Source: Terrimonas sp.
GTDB taxonomy: Bacteria > Bacteroidota > Bacteroidia > Chitinophagales > Chitinophagaceae
NCBI GenBank assembly: GCA_016125075.1
Contig: WGMO01000014.1
Coordinates: forward strand, 124,001-188,000
Length of the DNA stretch: 64,000 bases
Direction of reading: 5' to 3'
Position numbers and translations under genes: made by a program. This document shows positions 1 through 9,290 of the stretch, in pieces; within the stretch, counting starts at the first letter, position 1, and every line of letters begins with the position of its first letter. Under the pieces are notes generated by a model that saw nothing but the letters and a program-made list of their open reading frames with translations, ran no database searches and had not been told where the DNA came from.

Positions 1-105
1 GATGGAACAGCGGGTGCTGTGTTTGAAAATGACCTGTGGCTTTTCATGCGAAAGCCTTATAATTTCATTGAATTTGCCTTCATCGGTCAGGGGAATCCAT
101 GTCAT
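1..105 (-). CDS. ytxJ: YtxJ/BrxC-like bacillithiol redoxin, N-terminal part only
   Basis: The first 35 codons of a minus-strand gene that continues off the left edge. The start ATG is the complement of 105..103. It begins MTWIPLTDEGKF and reaches KHSTRCSI, which matches the N terminus of the thioredoxin-fold YtxJ family (BrxC, monothiol bacilliredoxin). In that family the cysteine of the TRCSIS-type motif reacts with bacillithiol-mixed disulfides in the cytoplasm. Here that cysteine is residue 33. The bacillithiol synthesis gene bshC lies about 44 kb away in this window, so the pathway is present. The rest of the fold cannot be judged because of the truncation. Confidence 0.8.
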   Translation of the reverse strand, partial: MTWIPLTDEGKFNEIIRLSHEKPQVIFKHSTRCSI

Positions 106-119
106 ATGGGAATAACAAT

Positions 120-248
120 CTAGGCCCTGAAGGGTTTGCTTGAGTTATTCATATTGGCAGGGCAACCTGTCTTACGTGAAGAGTAACAGGAACTTATGAT
201 AATTGCCGTTGAAAAAAGAAAGATAATTGCCAGGACAGTTTTTTTCAT
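120..248 (-). CDS. Very small putative lipoprotein
   Basis: A 42-residue reading frame starting MKKTVLAIIF. It has a lysine-rich start, a hydrophobic stretch and a lipobox ending in SSC, followed by a short polar tail containing KTGCPAN. This is the form of many tiny Bacteroidota lipoproteins with no assigned function. A longer frame reaches back to 341, but the MKK start at 248 gives a normal signal peptide and follows a TATATTTG box by about 45 bases. It sits 14 bases upstream of the ytxJ start on the same strand, so the two may be cotranscribed. Function unknown. Confidence 0.55.
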   Translation of the reverse strand: MKKTVLAIIFLFSTAIIISSCYSSRKTGCPANMNNSSKPFRA

Positions 249-294
249 TATTCGGATTTTTGTTCTAAAACGGTTGAAAATCAGAATTATTATG

Positions 295-302
295 CAAATA
301 TA
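295..302 (-). promoter_or_regulatory. Possible Bacteroidota -7 box (TATATTTG)
   Basis: On the minus strand this octamer fits the TAnnTTTG -7 consensus and lies about 45 bases before the small lipoprotein start. I see no good TTTG -33 partner at the usual spacing, so the call is weak. Confidence 0.3.
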
Positions 303-331
303 ATGCAAGAATTTGTGCTGTTTGGTTATTA

Positions 332-358
332 TTGGAGCCAAACAAAAACTTACCTTTA
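332..358 (+). promoter_or_regulatory. Possible promoter for the exonuclease gene
   Basis: TTG at 332-334 and TACCTTTA at 351-358 resemble the -33 (TTG) and -7 (TAnnTTTG) elements, with one mismatch in the last position of the -7 box. They lie 32 bases before the start at 390. Confidence 0.3.
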
Positions 359-389
359 CCGCCCTAACAAAAAGAAATAATAAAATCTG

Positions 390-1157
390 ATGCTGAACCT
401 AAAGAAACCACTGGCTTTTATCGACCTTGAAACGACAGGAATTAACCTCGGAATCGACCGGATTGTAGAAATTGCCATCGTTAAACTGCTCCCGGATGGC
501 AACCGCAGTACGAAAAGGAAACTGATTAACCCTGAAATGCCAATACCGCCCCAGGCGAGTGAAATTCATGGAATCACCAATGAAATGGTTAAAGATGCCC
601 CCACCTTTAAACAGGTGGCCCAGGAATTAAAACAGATGCTCGATGGCTGTGATATCGGGGGTTATAATTCCAACCGTTTTGATATACCCCTCCTGATGGA
701 AGAGTTTATCAGGGTGGAAGTGGATTTTGATATGAAAGGCAGGCGCCTCCTGGACGTGCAGAAAATTTATCATCTTATGGAGCCCCGCACCCTCAGTGCT
801 GCCTATAAGTTCTATTGCCAGAAAGATCTTGATAATGCGCATAGTGCAGAAGCGGATGCATCTGCCACTGCCGAAATTCTCGAAGCACAACTGGAAAAGT
901 ATAAAGAATTGGGAGATTCAGTCGAATCGGTACTCAAGGTTATTGGTGAAGAAGTAATTGTTGACTTTGCCAGGCGTTTCGGGTTTGAAAACGGCACCGA
1001 GGTCTTCAATTTCGGAAAACATAAAGGGCGACCTGTATCCGATGTGCTGAAATCTGAACCCCAGTATTACGACTGGATGATGAAAGGGGATTTTCCACGT
1101 CATACCAAGCAGAAACTCACTGAGATATACACCCGGACCCTGCTGAAAAAAAATTAA
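390..1157 (+). CDS. DEDDh 3'-5' exonuclease (DnaQ/PolC-epsilon-like)
   Basis: A 255-residue protein with an N-terminal RNase T/DnaQ fold (about 8-170). The ExoI motif is D12-L-E14 in FIDLETTG, ExoII is the NSNRFDIPLL segment with its Asp, and ExoIII is HSAEADA with the His and Asp of the DEDDh class. Such enzymes release 3'-terminal nucleotides using two metal ions, for proofreading or nucleic-acid turnover. The C-terminal 60 residues (FNFGKHKGRPVSDVL onward) form a small domain often appended to this exonuclease type in Bacteroidota. It is not within a polymerase gene, so it is probably a stand-alone exonuclease rather than the epsilon subunit. Flanking genes are unrelated. Confidence 0.85.
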   Translation: MLNLKKPLAFIDLETTGINLGIDRIVEIAIVKLLPDGNRSTKRKLINPEMPIPPQASEIHGITNEMVKDAPTFKQVAQELKQMLDGCDIGGYNSNRFDIPLLMEEFIRVEVDFDMKGRRLLDVQKIYHLMEPRTLSAAYKFYCQKDLDNAHSAEADASATAEILEAQLEKYKELGDSVESVLKVIGEEVIVDFARRFGFENGTEVFNFGKHKGRPVSDVLKSEPQYYDWMMKGDFPRHTKQKLTEIYTRTLLKKN

Positions 1158-1227
1158 CATTTGCGGTATAAAATTTGTTAGTTTACTGTATCAATTATTG
1201 TAAATTCGTTATCCCGCAATGCTCTGA

Positions 1228-2031
1228 TTGGAAAAGCTTGTTATTATACCGACCTATAACGAAAAGGATAATATCTCTACTATTCTCCTCGCTATCTTTT
1301 CTTTGGATCAGGGTTTTCACGTCCTGGTCATCGATGACAATTCCCCCGATGGTACAGCCGATATAGTTAGGAAGTTACAGGTTAAATATCCCGGTCTGCT
1401 TTATCTCGAAGAGCGGAAAGGGAAATTGGGACTCGGCACCGCCTATATCCATGGATTTAAATGGGGTCTTGAAAAAGGCTATCAATATATCTTTGAAATG
1501 GATGCCGATTTTTCCCATAATCCCGGTGACCTGCAAAGGCTATATGAGGTCTGTAAATATGAAGAGGCCGATGTTGTTGTTGGTTCCCGCTATGTATATG
1601 GAGGGGGATTTGTTGATTGGCCAAGAAACAGGATCGCCCTTTCTAAAGGGGCCTCTTTGTATGCCAGGATGATATTATGGATGCCCGTAAAAGATACCAC
1701 GGCCGGATTTGTTTGCTATCACCGAAGAGTGCTCGATGCCATCAATATGGACCAGATCCGCTTTGTCGGTTATGCCTTCCAGATCGAAATGAAATTTGTT
1801 GCCTGGAAGCTGGGCTTCCGGATCAAGGAAGTGCCGATCATTTTCAGGGACCGTACAAACGGTACTTCCAAAATGAATAAGGGCATTGTGAAAGAAGGTA
1901 TCCTGGGTGTATTGAAATTAAGGTTATACTCCATTTTCACCCATTACCGGAAAAGGGTAAAAAAAACGGTTAGCTATACCATGCAGCATGATCAGTTAAC
2001 CAACCAAAAGATCGTAGCAGAAACCAAGTAG
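1228..2031 (+). CDS. Polyprenol-phosphate mannosyltransferase-like GT2 glycosyltransferase
   Basis: A 267-residue GT-A glycosyltransferase of family 2. It opens with MEKLVIIPTYNE, the nucleotide-sugar binding start of this family. It has a DDNSPDGT segment, the metal-binding DADFSHNP (DxD) around residue 90, and VVGSRY downstream. These are typical of dolichol/polyprenol-phosphate mannose synthases, which transfer a hexose from GDP- or UDP-sugar to a lipid phosphate on the cytoplasmic face. There is no C-terminal membrane domain, as in the soluble subgroup. The start is a TTG at 1228, directly after an in-frame stop at 1225-1227. No upstream ATG is possible, and family proteins begin at this point. 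Sugar and acceptor are not determinable. Confidence 0.85.
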   Translation: MEKLVIIPTYNEKDNISTILLAIFSLDQGFHVLVIDDNSPDGTADIVRKLQVKYPGLLYLEERKGKLGLGTAYIHGFKWGLEKGYQYIFEMDADFSHNPGDLQRLYEVCKYEEADVVVGSRYVYGGGFVDWPRNRIALSKGASLYARMILWMPVKDTTAGFVCYHRRVLDAINMDQIRFVGYAFQIEMKFVAWKLGFRIKEVPIIFRDRTNGTSKMNKGIVKEGILGVLKLRLYSIFTHYRKRVKKTVSYTMQHDQLTNQKIVAETK

Positions 2032-2080
2032 ATCACTCCCCACTTTCACTTAACTTCATCTTTTTTAGTGCAGTTACCGA

Positions 2081-2953
2081 ATGAAAAAGGCATTCATCTA
2101 CCTTCATATCGCGATATTCCTGGCCGGTTTTACCGGTATCATCGGTAAATACATCACCCTGAATGAAGGTTTGCTGGTATGGTACCGCCTGATGATCAGC
2201 GCCGCTACCTTATGGATTTTCTTTTTATGGAAAAGGAAAATAAGACGCATTTCAAAGTCAGATATCCTCAAACTGGCGGGTATTGGTTTTCTTTCCGCCC
2301 TGCATTGGGTCACTTTTTTCGGTTCCGTGAAATATGCCAATGTTTCTGTAGCACTGGTTTGTTTTTCTTCGGTGGGTTTTTTTACCGCGGTACTGGAACC
2401 GCTGATAAGCAGAAAAAGGATGCGGTTGTTTGACCTCTTGCTGGGAATAATGGTGATTGCCGGGATCTATATCATATTTCATTTTGATACCCGGTTCAAA
2501 ACCGGGATCGTGCTGGGGGTGCTCTCTGCATTATTACTGGCATTTGTAATGATTTTTATCCGGCAATCTGTGCAAAGAATCAGCCCGGAAACGCTGCTGA
2601 CCTGGCAATTAAGCGGGGGATTCCTCACCCTTACCCTTTTACTGCCCTTTTACCTCCAGGTTTTTCCAGCAACACATATCTGGCCTTCTGCGCGTGACTG
2701 GTTCTGGCTACTACTGCTGTCCTGGTTCTGCTCGGTGATTGCTTTCCAGCTTTCTGTTTCCGCTTTAAAAAAACTCTCCGCCTTTACGGTCAATCTTTCC
2801 TACAACCTCGAACCGGTGTATGGTATCCTGCTGGCCTTCCTTTTATTCCATGAGAACAGGGACCTCGATGCCAGTTTCTTCATTGGCCTGGGTTTGATCA
2901 TTCTTTCATTGTTACTTCAAATGTTGCGGATACGGTATAACCGGGCTGGCTGA
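2081..2953 (+). CDS. EamA/DMT-superfamily transporter
   Basis: A 290-residue, strongly hydrophobic protein with about ten predicted membrane segments arranged as two EamA repeats. The second repeat includes the NLEPVYGILLAFLLFHE segment typical of the family. Such inner-membrane proteins export or import small metabolites such as amino acids or nucleotide sugars; the substrate cannot be read from sequence. It starts 49 bases after the glycosyltransferase on the same strand, so cotranscription is possible without an evident functional link. Confidence 0.85.
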   Translation: MKKAFIYLHIAIFLAGFTGIIGKYITLNEGLLVWYRLMISAATLWIFFLWKRKIRRISKSDILKLAGIGFLSALHWVTFFGSVKYANVSVALVCFSSVGFFTAVLEPLISRKRMRLFDLLLGIMVIAGIYIIFHFDTRFKTGIVLGVLSALLLAFVMIFIRQSVQRISPETLLTWQLSGGFLTLTLLLPFYLQVFPATHIWPSARDWFWLLLLSWFCSVIAFQLSVSALKKLSAFTVNLSYNLEPVYGILLAFLLFHENRDLDASFFIGLGLIILSLLLQMLRIRYNRAG

Positions 2954-3004
2954 AATTGTTTTATGCTTTCCTGAACCTATCTTTATCCCTTACAAATCCT
3001 GGAA

Positions 3005-5860
3005 ATGAAGTATATTTTTTTACCGGTATTATTATTTTCCGCTTTGATCGTTTTCAGCCAGAAAAAACAGCTCGATCATACGGTGTATGATCACTGGCAA
3101 AGTATCGGCGAAAAACAGATCAGTCATAATGGTCAATGGGTCGTTTACTCCATCGACGTTCAGGAAGGCGATAATGAACTGGTGATCCAGCGTGCAGATA
3201 CCTCCTTTAAAATGATTGTGCCGAGGGGTTACCAGGCAACCATAACCGATGATAACCGGTTTGTCATCTTCCTCATTAAGCCACTTTACAAGGATACCCG
3301 TGAGGCCAGGATAAAGAAAAAGAAGCCTGCCGAATTTCCAAAGGATTCCCTGGGTATCCTGGATCTGGGCACATTATCCCTGTGGAAACGAGCAGCCGTT
3401 AGCGGGTATAAAATACCAGAACATACAAAGGGCTGGATGGCTTATCTCAATGGCAACAGTCAACCGGATACGAAAGAAGGGGCTGAACTGGTTGTTCATA
3501 ATCTAACAAGCGGTAATGAGCTCAATTTTAAGAATATTGCAGCGTATTTATTTGACCGCAATGGCAAAAAAATATTGCTCTATCAGGTGAAAACCGCCAA
3601 AGACTCCAGTTCCCAATCTGCCGTTCTTTATTATGACATGAGTCTATATGTTACCGATACCCTGAGCAGAGGTGGCGCCGATTTCTGTAATTTTTCGATT
3701 TCGGAAGATGGTCTCCAGGTTGCTTATACGGCACAGCGGGACAGCAGTGATAAAGCCTTGCAACAGTTTTATAAATTATGGTATTACAGGGAAGGGATGG
3801 ACAGCGCTATGCTCGTGGTAGACTATAATAATGTCGGTATGCAGTTAGGGATGACCGTGAGCCAGTACGGTGCCACCTCTTTCAGCAAGTCCGGAAAAAG
3901 ATTGTTTTTTGGAACTGCCCCGATCCAGCCCCCTATTGATACACTGACCCCGGAGATCGATAAAGTGAATGTAGATATCTGGCATTACGCTGATGATGAC
4001 CTCCAGACTGTGCAACTTGCCAGGTTGCAGAAGGACCTGAAGAAAAATTTTCTCTCCGTTTATGAACTGGAAACCGGCCTGGTACAACAACTGGCAAAAC
4101 CCGAAATCCCGGTTGTTTATCCTTCCGGTGAAGGAGACGGGGATATCTTTACCGGTATTGCTGATCAAAATTACCGTTTAGAAAGCCAGTGGACAGGTGC
4201 TGCAAAAAAGGATATCTATGCGATCGACCTGGTCAGAGGCACCCGGAAACTGGTCAAAAAAGCGCTGGACGGCATCATCAATGCTTCGTATTGCTCACCC
4301 TCCGGTAAATTTATCCTCTGGTATGATTTTAAGGCCAGGAACTATTTTCTCTACGACGGGAAACAAACCCATGCTATTTCCACAGGTATCAAATTCCCCT
4401 TATATGAAGAGGAAAATGATATGCCGGCGGATGCCCGGCCTTATGGTTTGATGGGTTGGGAAAAAGGCGATTCAGCTGTTTATGTTTATGACCGTTATGA
4501 TATCTGGAAACTGGTACCCGGATCGAAAGAAGCTCCCAGGCGGGTATTATCCGGCCGGGATAAAAAAGTCGTATTTCGTTACCTGCAAACTGATCCCGAA
4601 GAAAAATATATCGACCCCGATAAACCCCTTACCTTTTTAACCTTCCATGAAACCAGTAAATCGTACGGCCTCTGGGAAGCTTTTTTCAGTGTGACAAAAA
4701 ATAATATTTGTTGTTTGTCACCGATCGTCCTCGATGATATCAGTCTCTCCGGCGAGCCCCTCAAAACCGGTGTCCCGCCTGCATCGGTTGTACAGTCCAT
4801 AAAACTGGCAAACCTGATCAGGGCAAAAGACCGGGCAATTTTCCTGTACACCAAAGAGAGCTTTTCCAAATCCCCCGACCTCTATGTTGGACAAAAATGG
4901 TCTTCCGGGATGCTATCTTCCGGCGATTCGGTTCTTTCTCACCCGAATGAAACAAGGCTTTCCCATATCAATCCGCAACAGGATGAATATTACTGGGGTA
5001 CCGCGGAGCTGTTTACTTGGAAAGCCTATGATGGGAAAAATGCCACAGGTATCCTCTATAAGCCGGAAAATTTTGATCCCCGGAAAAAATATCCGATGAT
5101 CTGTTATTTTTATGAGCAATTAAGTAATACACTCCATAACTATTATCCACCTGCTCCCATCCGCAGTGCCATCAATATCCCTTTTTATACCAGCAGGGGC
5201 TATGTGATCTTTGTGCCTGATATCCGGTACAAAATCGGTTACCCGGGTCAAAGCGCCTATAATTATGTTGTCAGTGGTGCAAGAGCGGTTGTCAAAAAAG
5301 GTTTTGTAGACAGCACGCGCATGGCGATTCAGGGTCATAGCTGGGGTGGTTACCAGGTGGCCTTTTTAATCACCCGGACCAGTCTCTTTAAAGCAGCCTG
5401 GGCGGGAGCACCTGTCGCCAATATGACCAGCGCTTACGGGGGCATCAGGTGGGAATCAGGCCTCAACCGCCAGTTCCAGTATGAAAAAACGCAAAGCCGG
5501 ATCGGAGCGACCCTTTGGGAAAAAAGGAACCTGTATATAGAAAACTCACCGCTTTTTTTCCTGGATAAGGTGAAGACACCGGTGGTGATCATGCATAATG
5601 ATGGCGACGGTGCCGTACCCTGGTACCAGGGAATTGAAATGTTTACCGGGCTTCGGCGGCTGGGTAAAAAAGTATGGATGCTGAATTATAACGGCGAAGG
5701 GCATGGATTAACGGTTCGAAAAGATAAATTGGATTACCAGGTTCGGATGCAGCAGTTTTTTGACTGGATCCTCAAAGGCGAGCAACCCGCAAAATGGATC
5801 CTTGAAGGGGTCCCGGCCACAGAAAAAGGGAAGGACCGGGGACTTGAGCTCATGGAATAA
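3005..5860 (+). CDS. S9 (prolyl oligopeptidase) family serine peptidase, exported
   Basis: A 951-residue protein with an N-terminal signal peptide (cleavage near FSQKK). A long beta-propeller-like central part is followed by an alpha/beta hydrolase peptidase domain from about residue 670. The catalytic triad is visible: Ser779 in GHSWGGYQ, Asp868 in DGDGAVPW and His900 in GEGHGL. S9 peptidases cleave short peptides, the propeller excluding folded proteins. The export signal suggests the periplasm or outer membrane and a role in peptide scavenging. It is longer than a typical dipeptidyl peptidase IV (about 700-750), the excess lying in the N-terminal half. It lies 52 bases after the EamA gene. 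Confidence 0.88.
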   Translation: MKYIFLPVLLFSALIVFSQKKQLDHTVYDHWQSIGEKQISHNGQWVVYSIDVQEGDNELVIQRADTSFKMIVPRGYQATITDDNRFVIFLIKPLYKDTREARIKKKKPAEFPKDSLGILDLGTLSLWKRAAVSGYKIPEHTKGWMAYLNGNSQPDTKEGAELVVHNLTSGNELNFKNIAAYLFDRNGKKILLYQVKTAKDSSSQSAVLYYDMSLYVTDTLSRGGADFCNFSISEDGLQVAYTAQRDSSDKALQQFYKLWYYREGMDSAMLVVDYNNVGMQLGMTVSQYGATSFSKSGKRLFFGTAPIQPPIDTLTPEIDKVNVDIWHYADDDLQTVQLARLQKDLKKNFLSVYELETGLVQQLAKPEIPVVYPSGEGDGDIFTGIADQNYRLESQWTGAAKKDIYAIDLVRGTRKLVKKALDGIINASYCSPSGKFILWYDFKARNYFLYDGKQTHAISTGIKFPLYEEENDMPADARPYGLMGWEKGDSAVYVYDRYDIWKLVPGSKEAPRRVLSGRDKKVVFRYLQTDPEEKYIDPDKPLTFLTFHETSKSYGLWEAFFSVTKNNICCLSPIVLDDISLSGEPLKTGVPPASVVQSIKLANLIRAKDRAIFLYTKESFSKSPDLYVGQKWSSGMLSSGDSVLSHPNETRLSHINPQQDEYYWGTAELFTWKAYDGKNATGILYKPENFDPRKKYPMICYFYEQLSNTLHNYYPPAPIRSAINIPFYTSRGYVIFVPDIRYKIGYPGQSAYNYVVSGARAVVKKGFVDSTRMAIQGHSWGGYQVAFLITRTSLFKAAWAGAPVANMTSAYGGIRWESGLNRQFQYEKTQSRIGATLWEKRNLYIENSPLFFLDKVKTPVVIMHNDGDGAVPWYQGIEMFTGLRRLGKKVWMLNYNGEGHGLTVRKDKLDYQVRMQQFFDWILKGEQPAKWILEGVPATEKGKDRGLELME

Positions 5861-5921
5861 ATATAATGGGTCTTTTGTTATTGATTTCCTTTACTACAAC
5901 CTTTATTGGTAAAAAAATGAT

Positions 5922-6437
5922 ATGAAAAAGATATTGGCAGGGGTCGTTTTGGAATTCCTGTTTACTGTTGCTCATGCACAGCAAGACTGGCAAAGATTTG
6001 TTCTTGATGACAGGGTTTCTGTCCTCGTTCCCGGTATCCCGGAAAAAGTGGAGTTGGAACAGGTTGAAATGTATAACCTAACTATCTCCGACAGCACAAA
6101 TTATAGTACCAGTATTGTTGATTTCAATGATTTCGGGTTGGATGCTACGATGCTCCAGTCGATGGTCGCCACAGATGAATTCGAGGAACAATTCAAGACT
6201 GGTTTTATGATGCAGATGGAGGGGTCCACCCTACGCAGTTCCACCAGGGGCCGGTTTCAAAACTTCACCACCTATCTCTTCGAGATCGACTTTGCTGACA
6301 AGGAATCCGGGGGAGAAAGTAAGTTGTCTTCCTATTCCATTTTTGTTGGGTCAAAAGTTTATACCTTAAATTATACCGCAAAAGTTCCCAGGCCGGAAGA
6401 CAAAGAAAAATTCTTTTCATCTTTAATTATATTGTAA
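5922..6437 (+). CDS. Exported hypothetical protein
   Basis: A 171-residue protein with a signal peptide (MKKILAGVV to AHAQQ). The mature part begins with DWQRFVLDDRVSVLVPG, followed by alternating strand-like segments, with no recognised catalytic motif. I do not recognise the family. The PGIPEKVE segment and overall size recall small periplasmic Bacteroidota proteins of unknown role. It follows the S9 peptidase by 61 bases on the same strand and converges on the next gene with 14 bases between the stops. Confidence 0.65.
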   Translation: MKKILAGVVLEFLFTVAHAQQDWQRFVLDDRVSVLVPGIPEKVELEQVEMYNLTISDSTNYSTSIVDFNDFGLDATMLQSMVATDEFEEQFKTGFMMQMEGSTLRSSTRGRFQNFTTYLFEIDFADKESGGESKLSSYSIFVGSKVYTLNYTAKVPRPEDKEKFFSSLIIL

Positions 6438-6451
6438 GCATCCCTGATCAG

Positions 6452-7168
6452 TCAGGCTGCCCTTGACAGAAATTTTACCAGGCTTCTTTTTGCAACCGGT
6501 AATAAGGTTTCTTCCATGGGTATGGCGAGTTCCGTTTCTATAGCATATACAGCCGGGTTAGGTAAATGATTCCGGTAACGGATCAGTTCTGTTTTGATCC
6601 CCTCATAGGTATTCACAATATTCCTTTGCCAGGAACTTACAAAGCTGGTCTTGATGCTCCTGTATTTCTCATCGTGTTTTTCAAAAAAGGAAAGCCTGTA
6701 ATGATAGGCAAATGTGTATTTTGTTGTGCCTGCACACAATAAAAAATATCCCTCTTTGGTGTCAAGCGGTATCAGCCCGACCGGCGAAATGACAATTTTG
6801 TCTTCCACAAAGTCATATATTTCTGAACCGTTTTCAATGGTTCGTTTCATTTTTTCTGCAGCATATTGAATGATATCTTCCAATTCTTTTATCAAAGCAT
6901 CATCTTCTATCATTTGTTCATAGAGTAATTGCAGTTTTTCAAGTTGAAATCCAGATAACTTCTTGGGGAAATGCTCCTGGAGGAATTTCTTGTTTTCCCG
7001 GAAGGCAACCAGGTTGTTGTAGTGAAAAACGATATCAGCCAACTGTGGATACAGCTTGTGCTGCCCGAAATATTTATTCACTTCCTGCAAATAAGCTAAA
7101 AGGGTATATTTTTTTAGCTCAAAATCAATATAGCCTTCAGCGAACCAGGTTTCAGATAATGTTTTCAT
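6452..7168 (-). CDS. Hypothetical protein, helical N-terminal half
   Basis: A 238-residue cytoplasmic-looking protein without signal or membrane segments. Residues 1-130 are helix-rich and charged (QLEKLQLLYEQMIEDD, EDIIQYAAEKMK). The second half carries a strand-rich segment (DKIVISPVGLIPLDTKEGYFLL) and a conserved-looking SFVSSWQRNIVNTYEGIK. I do not recognise a characterised family, though this looks like a protein conserved within Bacteroidota. It is transcribed alone, divergent from the histidine phosphatase gene. Confidence 0.65.
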   Translation of the reverse strand: MKTLSETWFAEGYIDFELKKYTLLAYLQEVNKYFGQHKLYPQLADIVFHYNNLVAFRENKKFLQEHFPKKLSGFQLEKLQLLYEQMIEDDALIKELEDIIQYAAEKMKRTIENGSEIYDFVEDKIVISPVGLIPLDTKEGYFLLCAGTTKYTFAYHYRLSFFEKHDEKYRSIKTSFVSSWQRNIVNTYEGIKTELIRYRNHLPNPAVYAIETELAIPMEETLLPVAKRSLVKFLSRAA

Positions 7169-7255
7169 AATTTATACAGGTTAATTACTTTAAATTAAAA
7201 AATTTGATCGAAAAAAGGAAATGAGGTTTATCTTGGTCTTGTTAAAATAAATATT

Positions 7256-7753
7256 ATGCGGATTCTTTTAGTGATCTCGGTCTTCCTGGTTTTATCTTCC
7301 TGCAGCCATTCCTATTATATTGTCCGGCATGCAGAAAAAATGCCTACCGGGCCGGGGATGACCAGTGATGTACCGCTTTCCGTACCGGGTCAGCAAAGGG
7401 CCGATGATTTACTGGCCGTTCTTAAAAAAAAGAAAATAGGATATGTGTTTTCGACACAGACCGTCAGGACGATTTCAACGGCTACCCCAACTGCTGATTT
7501 TTTTGGATTGCCAATCGAGCCCTATGGCCCAAGACCCGATACTGCCTTTATCCGGCAATTACAATCCCTGCATAAAAACACCCTGGTGGTGGGGCACTCC
7601 AATACAGTGGATGATATTGTCAATATGCTGTGTGGTTCAGTTAAAATAACCTCAGACCTCAGGGATAAGGAATATGACAATCTCTATGTAGTAAAGAAGA
7701 AAGGGAAGCAATATATTTTTATTCCCAAAAAATTCGGGGCTGCCTCCGAATAA
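7256..7753 (+). CDS. Histidine phosphatase family lipoprotein
   Basis: A 165-residue protein starting with a lipoprotein signal ending in SSC. It is followed by YYIVRHAEK, the RHG-type phosphohistidine motif (here RHAE) of the phosphoglycerate-mutase superfamily. The second catalytic His lies in LVVGHSNTV. A middle TQTVRTISTATPTA segment supplies the conserved Arg. These enzymes hydrolyse phosphomonoesters through a phosphohistidine. The lipobox places it on a periplasmic membrane face. It is shorter than classic mutases (about 210-250), as is usual for the SixA-like and small phosphatase branch. Substrate unknown. Confidence 0.82.
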   Translation: MRILLVISVFLVLSSCSHSYYIVRHAEKMPTGPGMTSDVPLSVPGQQRADDLLAVLKKKKIGYVFSTQTVRTISTATPTADFFGLPIEPYGPRPDTAFIRQLQSLHKNTLVVGHSNTVDDIVNMLCGSVKITSDLRDKEYDNLYVVKKKGKQYIFIPKKFGAASE

Positions 7754-7777
7754 AAAAGCCGGGAAGCATACCCGGCT
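7751..7777 (-). terminator. Intrinsic terminator for the E2 gene
   Basis: A 7-bp perfect stem, AGCCGGG (7757-7763) and CCCGGCT (7771-7777) with a 7-base loop. On the minus strand it is followed by six T. It lies about 40 bases past the E2 stop. It begins just past the stop of the plus-strand phosphatase, so it may also slow transcripts from that side. Confidence 0.7.
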
Positions 7778-7817
7778 AAAAAATATGTCTTATAGCAATA
7801 CTTCGATCCTGTACGGG

Positions 7818-9182
7818 TTAAATATCGCGGTCTTCATCAAAGTTTTCCAGTTCTTTGGCAACGGCAGTCAGGAAAGTGGCGCCGAGGCTTCCGTCAACGA
7901 TCCGGTGATCATAACTCATGCTCAGGTACATCATGTGCCTGATGGCAATACTGTCTCCCTGGGGTGTTTCGATCACGACGGGTCTTTTCTTGATAGCACC
8001 CACCGCCATGACCGCAACCTGCGGTTGGTTGATGATCGGTGTACCCATAAGACTGCCAAAGGTTCCCACATTCGTCATGGTAAAGGTTCCGCCCGTCGTG
8101 TCATCCGGGCTGAGTTTGTTATTCCTTGCATTTTCAGCCAGTGAATTCACTTTACGGGATAAGCCCACGAGATTCAGTTGGTCGGCACCTTTTATCACAG
8201 GAACAATGAGGTTTCCATTGGGAAGGGCCGTGGCCATACCGATATTGATATCTTTTTTGATGATTATTTTATCACCATCGAGTGAGCAGTTGATAAGCGG
8301 GAATTTCTTGATGCATTTCACAATGGCTTCTATGAACAGGGGAGTGAAGGTGATCTTTGTTCCCTCCCTTTTTTCAAAATCTTTTTTGATCCTGTTTCGC
8401 CACATGACCATATTGGTGACATCTGCCTCGGTAAAACTGGTCACATGCGGACTCGTTTGCTTACTGCGCACCATATGTTCAGCGATCATTTTTCTCATCC
8501 TGTCCATCTCAATTATTTCCACATTTCCCGAATAGGAAGTGACGGCAGCGGTCTGCCGGGCAACCGCCTGGTTACCGGTAGTAACAGGAGTAGCGGGGAT
8601 CTCAACATTTTGAGCAACTGCTGCTGCCGTTGTTTTCAGTTTTCCTGCCTTTTTATCCGAAACATATTGAAGAATATCTTTTTTGGTCACCCTTCCTTCA
8701 TTTCCTGTTCCGCTGATCAATTCCAGTTCTGACATGCTCACACCTTCACTGGCTGCAATATTGAGAACAAGCGGCGAAAAAAACCGGCCGGCGGAGCCAT
8801 TCGATGCCGGAGGCTGGTAGGGAGCGGTGCTGGTTTCGGCAGCTATGTCTTCTGTAATTTCCTGTTCTCTTCCTTGGTGGGGCAGGGCAATGGAAGGAGT
8901 TTCCGGCACGGGATGCAAAGTTGCATCTCCTGAAGCTGATACAGCTGTTTTAATTCTGGCGATTACCGTACCGACAGGTACAACATCATTGACCTGGAAG
9001 AGTATTTCTGTGATCTCTCCGCTGGCGGTGCTGGGCACTTCACTGTCCACCTTATCTGTTGCGATTTCCAGAACGGTTTCATCATTTTCTACAAGGTCTC
9101 CGGGTTGTTTATGCCATTTCAGGATGGTCGCTTCCGTAATACTTTCACCCAATTTTGGAATTACTAAGTCAACTATTGCCAT
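7818..9182 (-). CDS. Dihydrolipoamide acyltransferase (E2) of a 2-oxo acid dehydrogenase
   Basis: A 454-residue E2 component. A single lipoyl domain (about 2-77) has the lipoylation lysine K44 in ATDKVDSEV. An Ala/Pro-rich linker precedes a peripheral E3-binding domain (about 128-168, with GNEGRVTKKDIL). The catalytic acyltransferase domain runs from about 222 to the end, with His426 in YDHRIVDG. It passes acyl groups from lipoyl to CoA in the core of the complex. The E3 partner, lipoamide dehydrogenase, is at 23791-25194; no E1 gene is in the window. One lipoyl domain fits a branched-chain or 2-oxoglutarate-type E2. Substrate specificity is not assigned. Confidence 0.92.
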   Translation of the reverse strand: MAIVDLVIPKLGESITEATILKWHKQPGDLVENDETVLEIATDKVDSEVPSTASGEITEILFQVNDVVPVGTVIARIKTAVSASGDATLHPVPETPSIALPHQGREQEITEDIAAETSTAPYQPPASNGSAGRFFSPLVLNIAASEGVSMSELELISGTGNEGRVTKKDILQYVSDKKAGKLKTTAAAVAQNVEIPATPVTTGNQAVARQTAAVTSYSGNVEIIEMDRMRKMIAEHMVRSKQTSPHVTSFTEADVTNMVMWRNRIKKDFEKREGTKITFTPLFIEAIVKCIKKFPLINCSLDGDKIIIKKDINIGMATALPNGNLIVPVIKGADQLNLVGLSRKVNSLAENARNNKLSPDDTTGGTFTMTNVGTFGSLMGTPIINQPQVAVMAVGAIKKRPVVIETPQGDSIAIRHMMYLSMSYDHRIVDGSLGATFLTAVAKELENFDEDRDI

Positions 9183-9290
9183 AATTATTTTTTATGTAAT
9201 ACCTAAATATAACTGTTATCGGTGGATGCCTGGCGGTCTGCTGCTACCCGTTAAAAATAGGGCAGGGGTACAGGCTTTTCCGGGATCAGG

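Noticed and set aside
7918-8535. A long plus-strand frame opposite the E2 gene
   Set aside because: It lies wholly antisense to a clear E2 coding region with intact domains and shows no protein-family pattern of its own.
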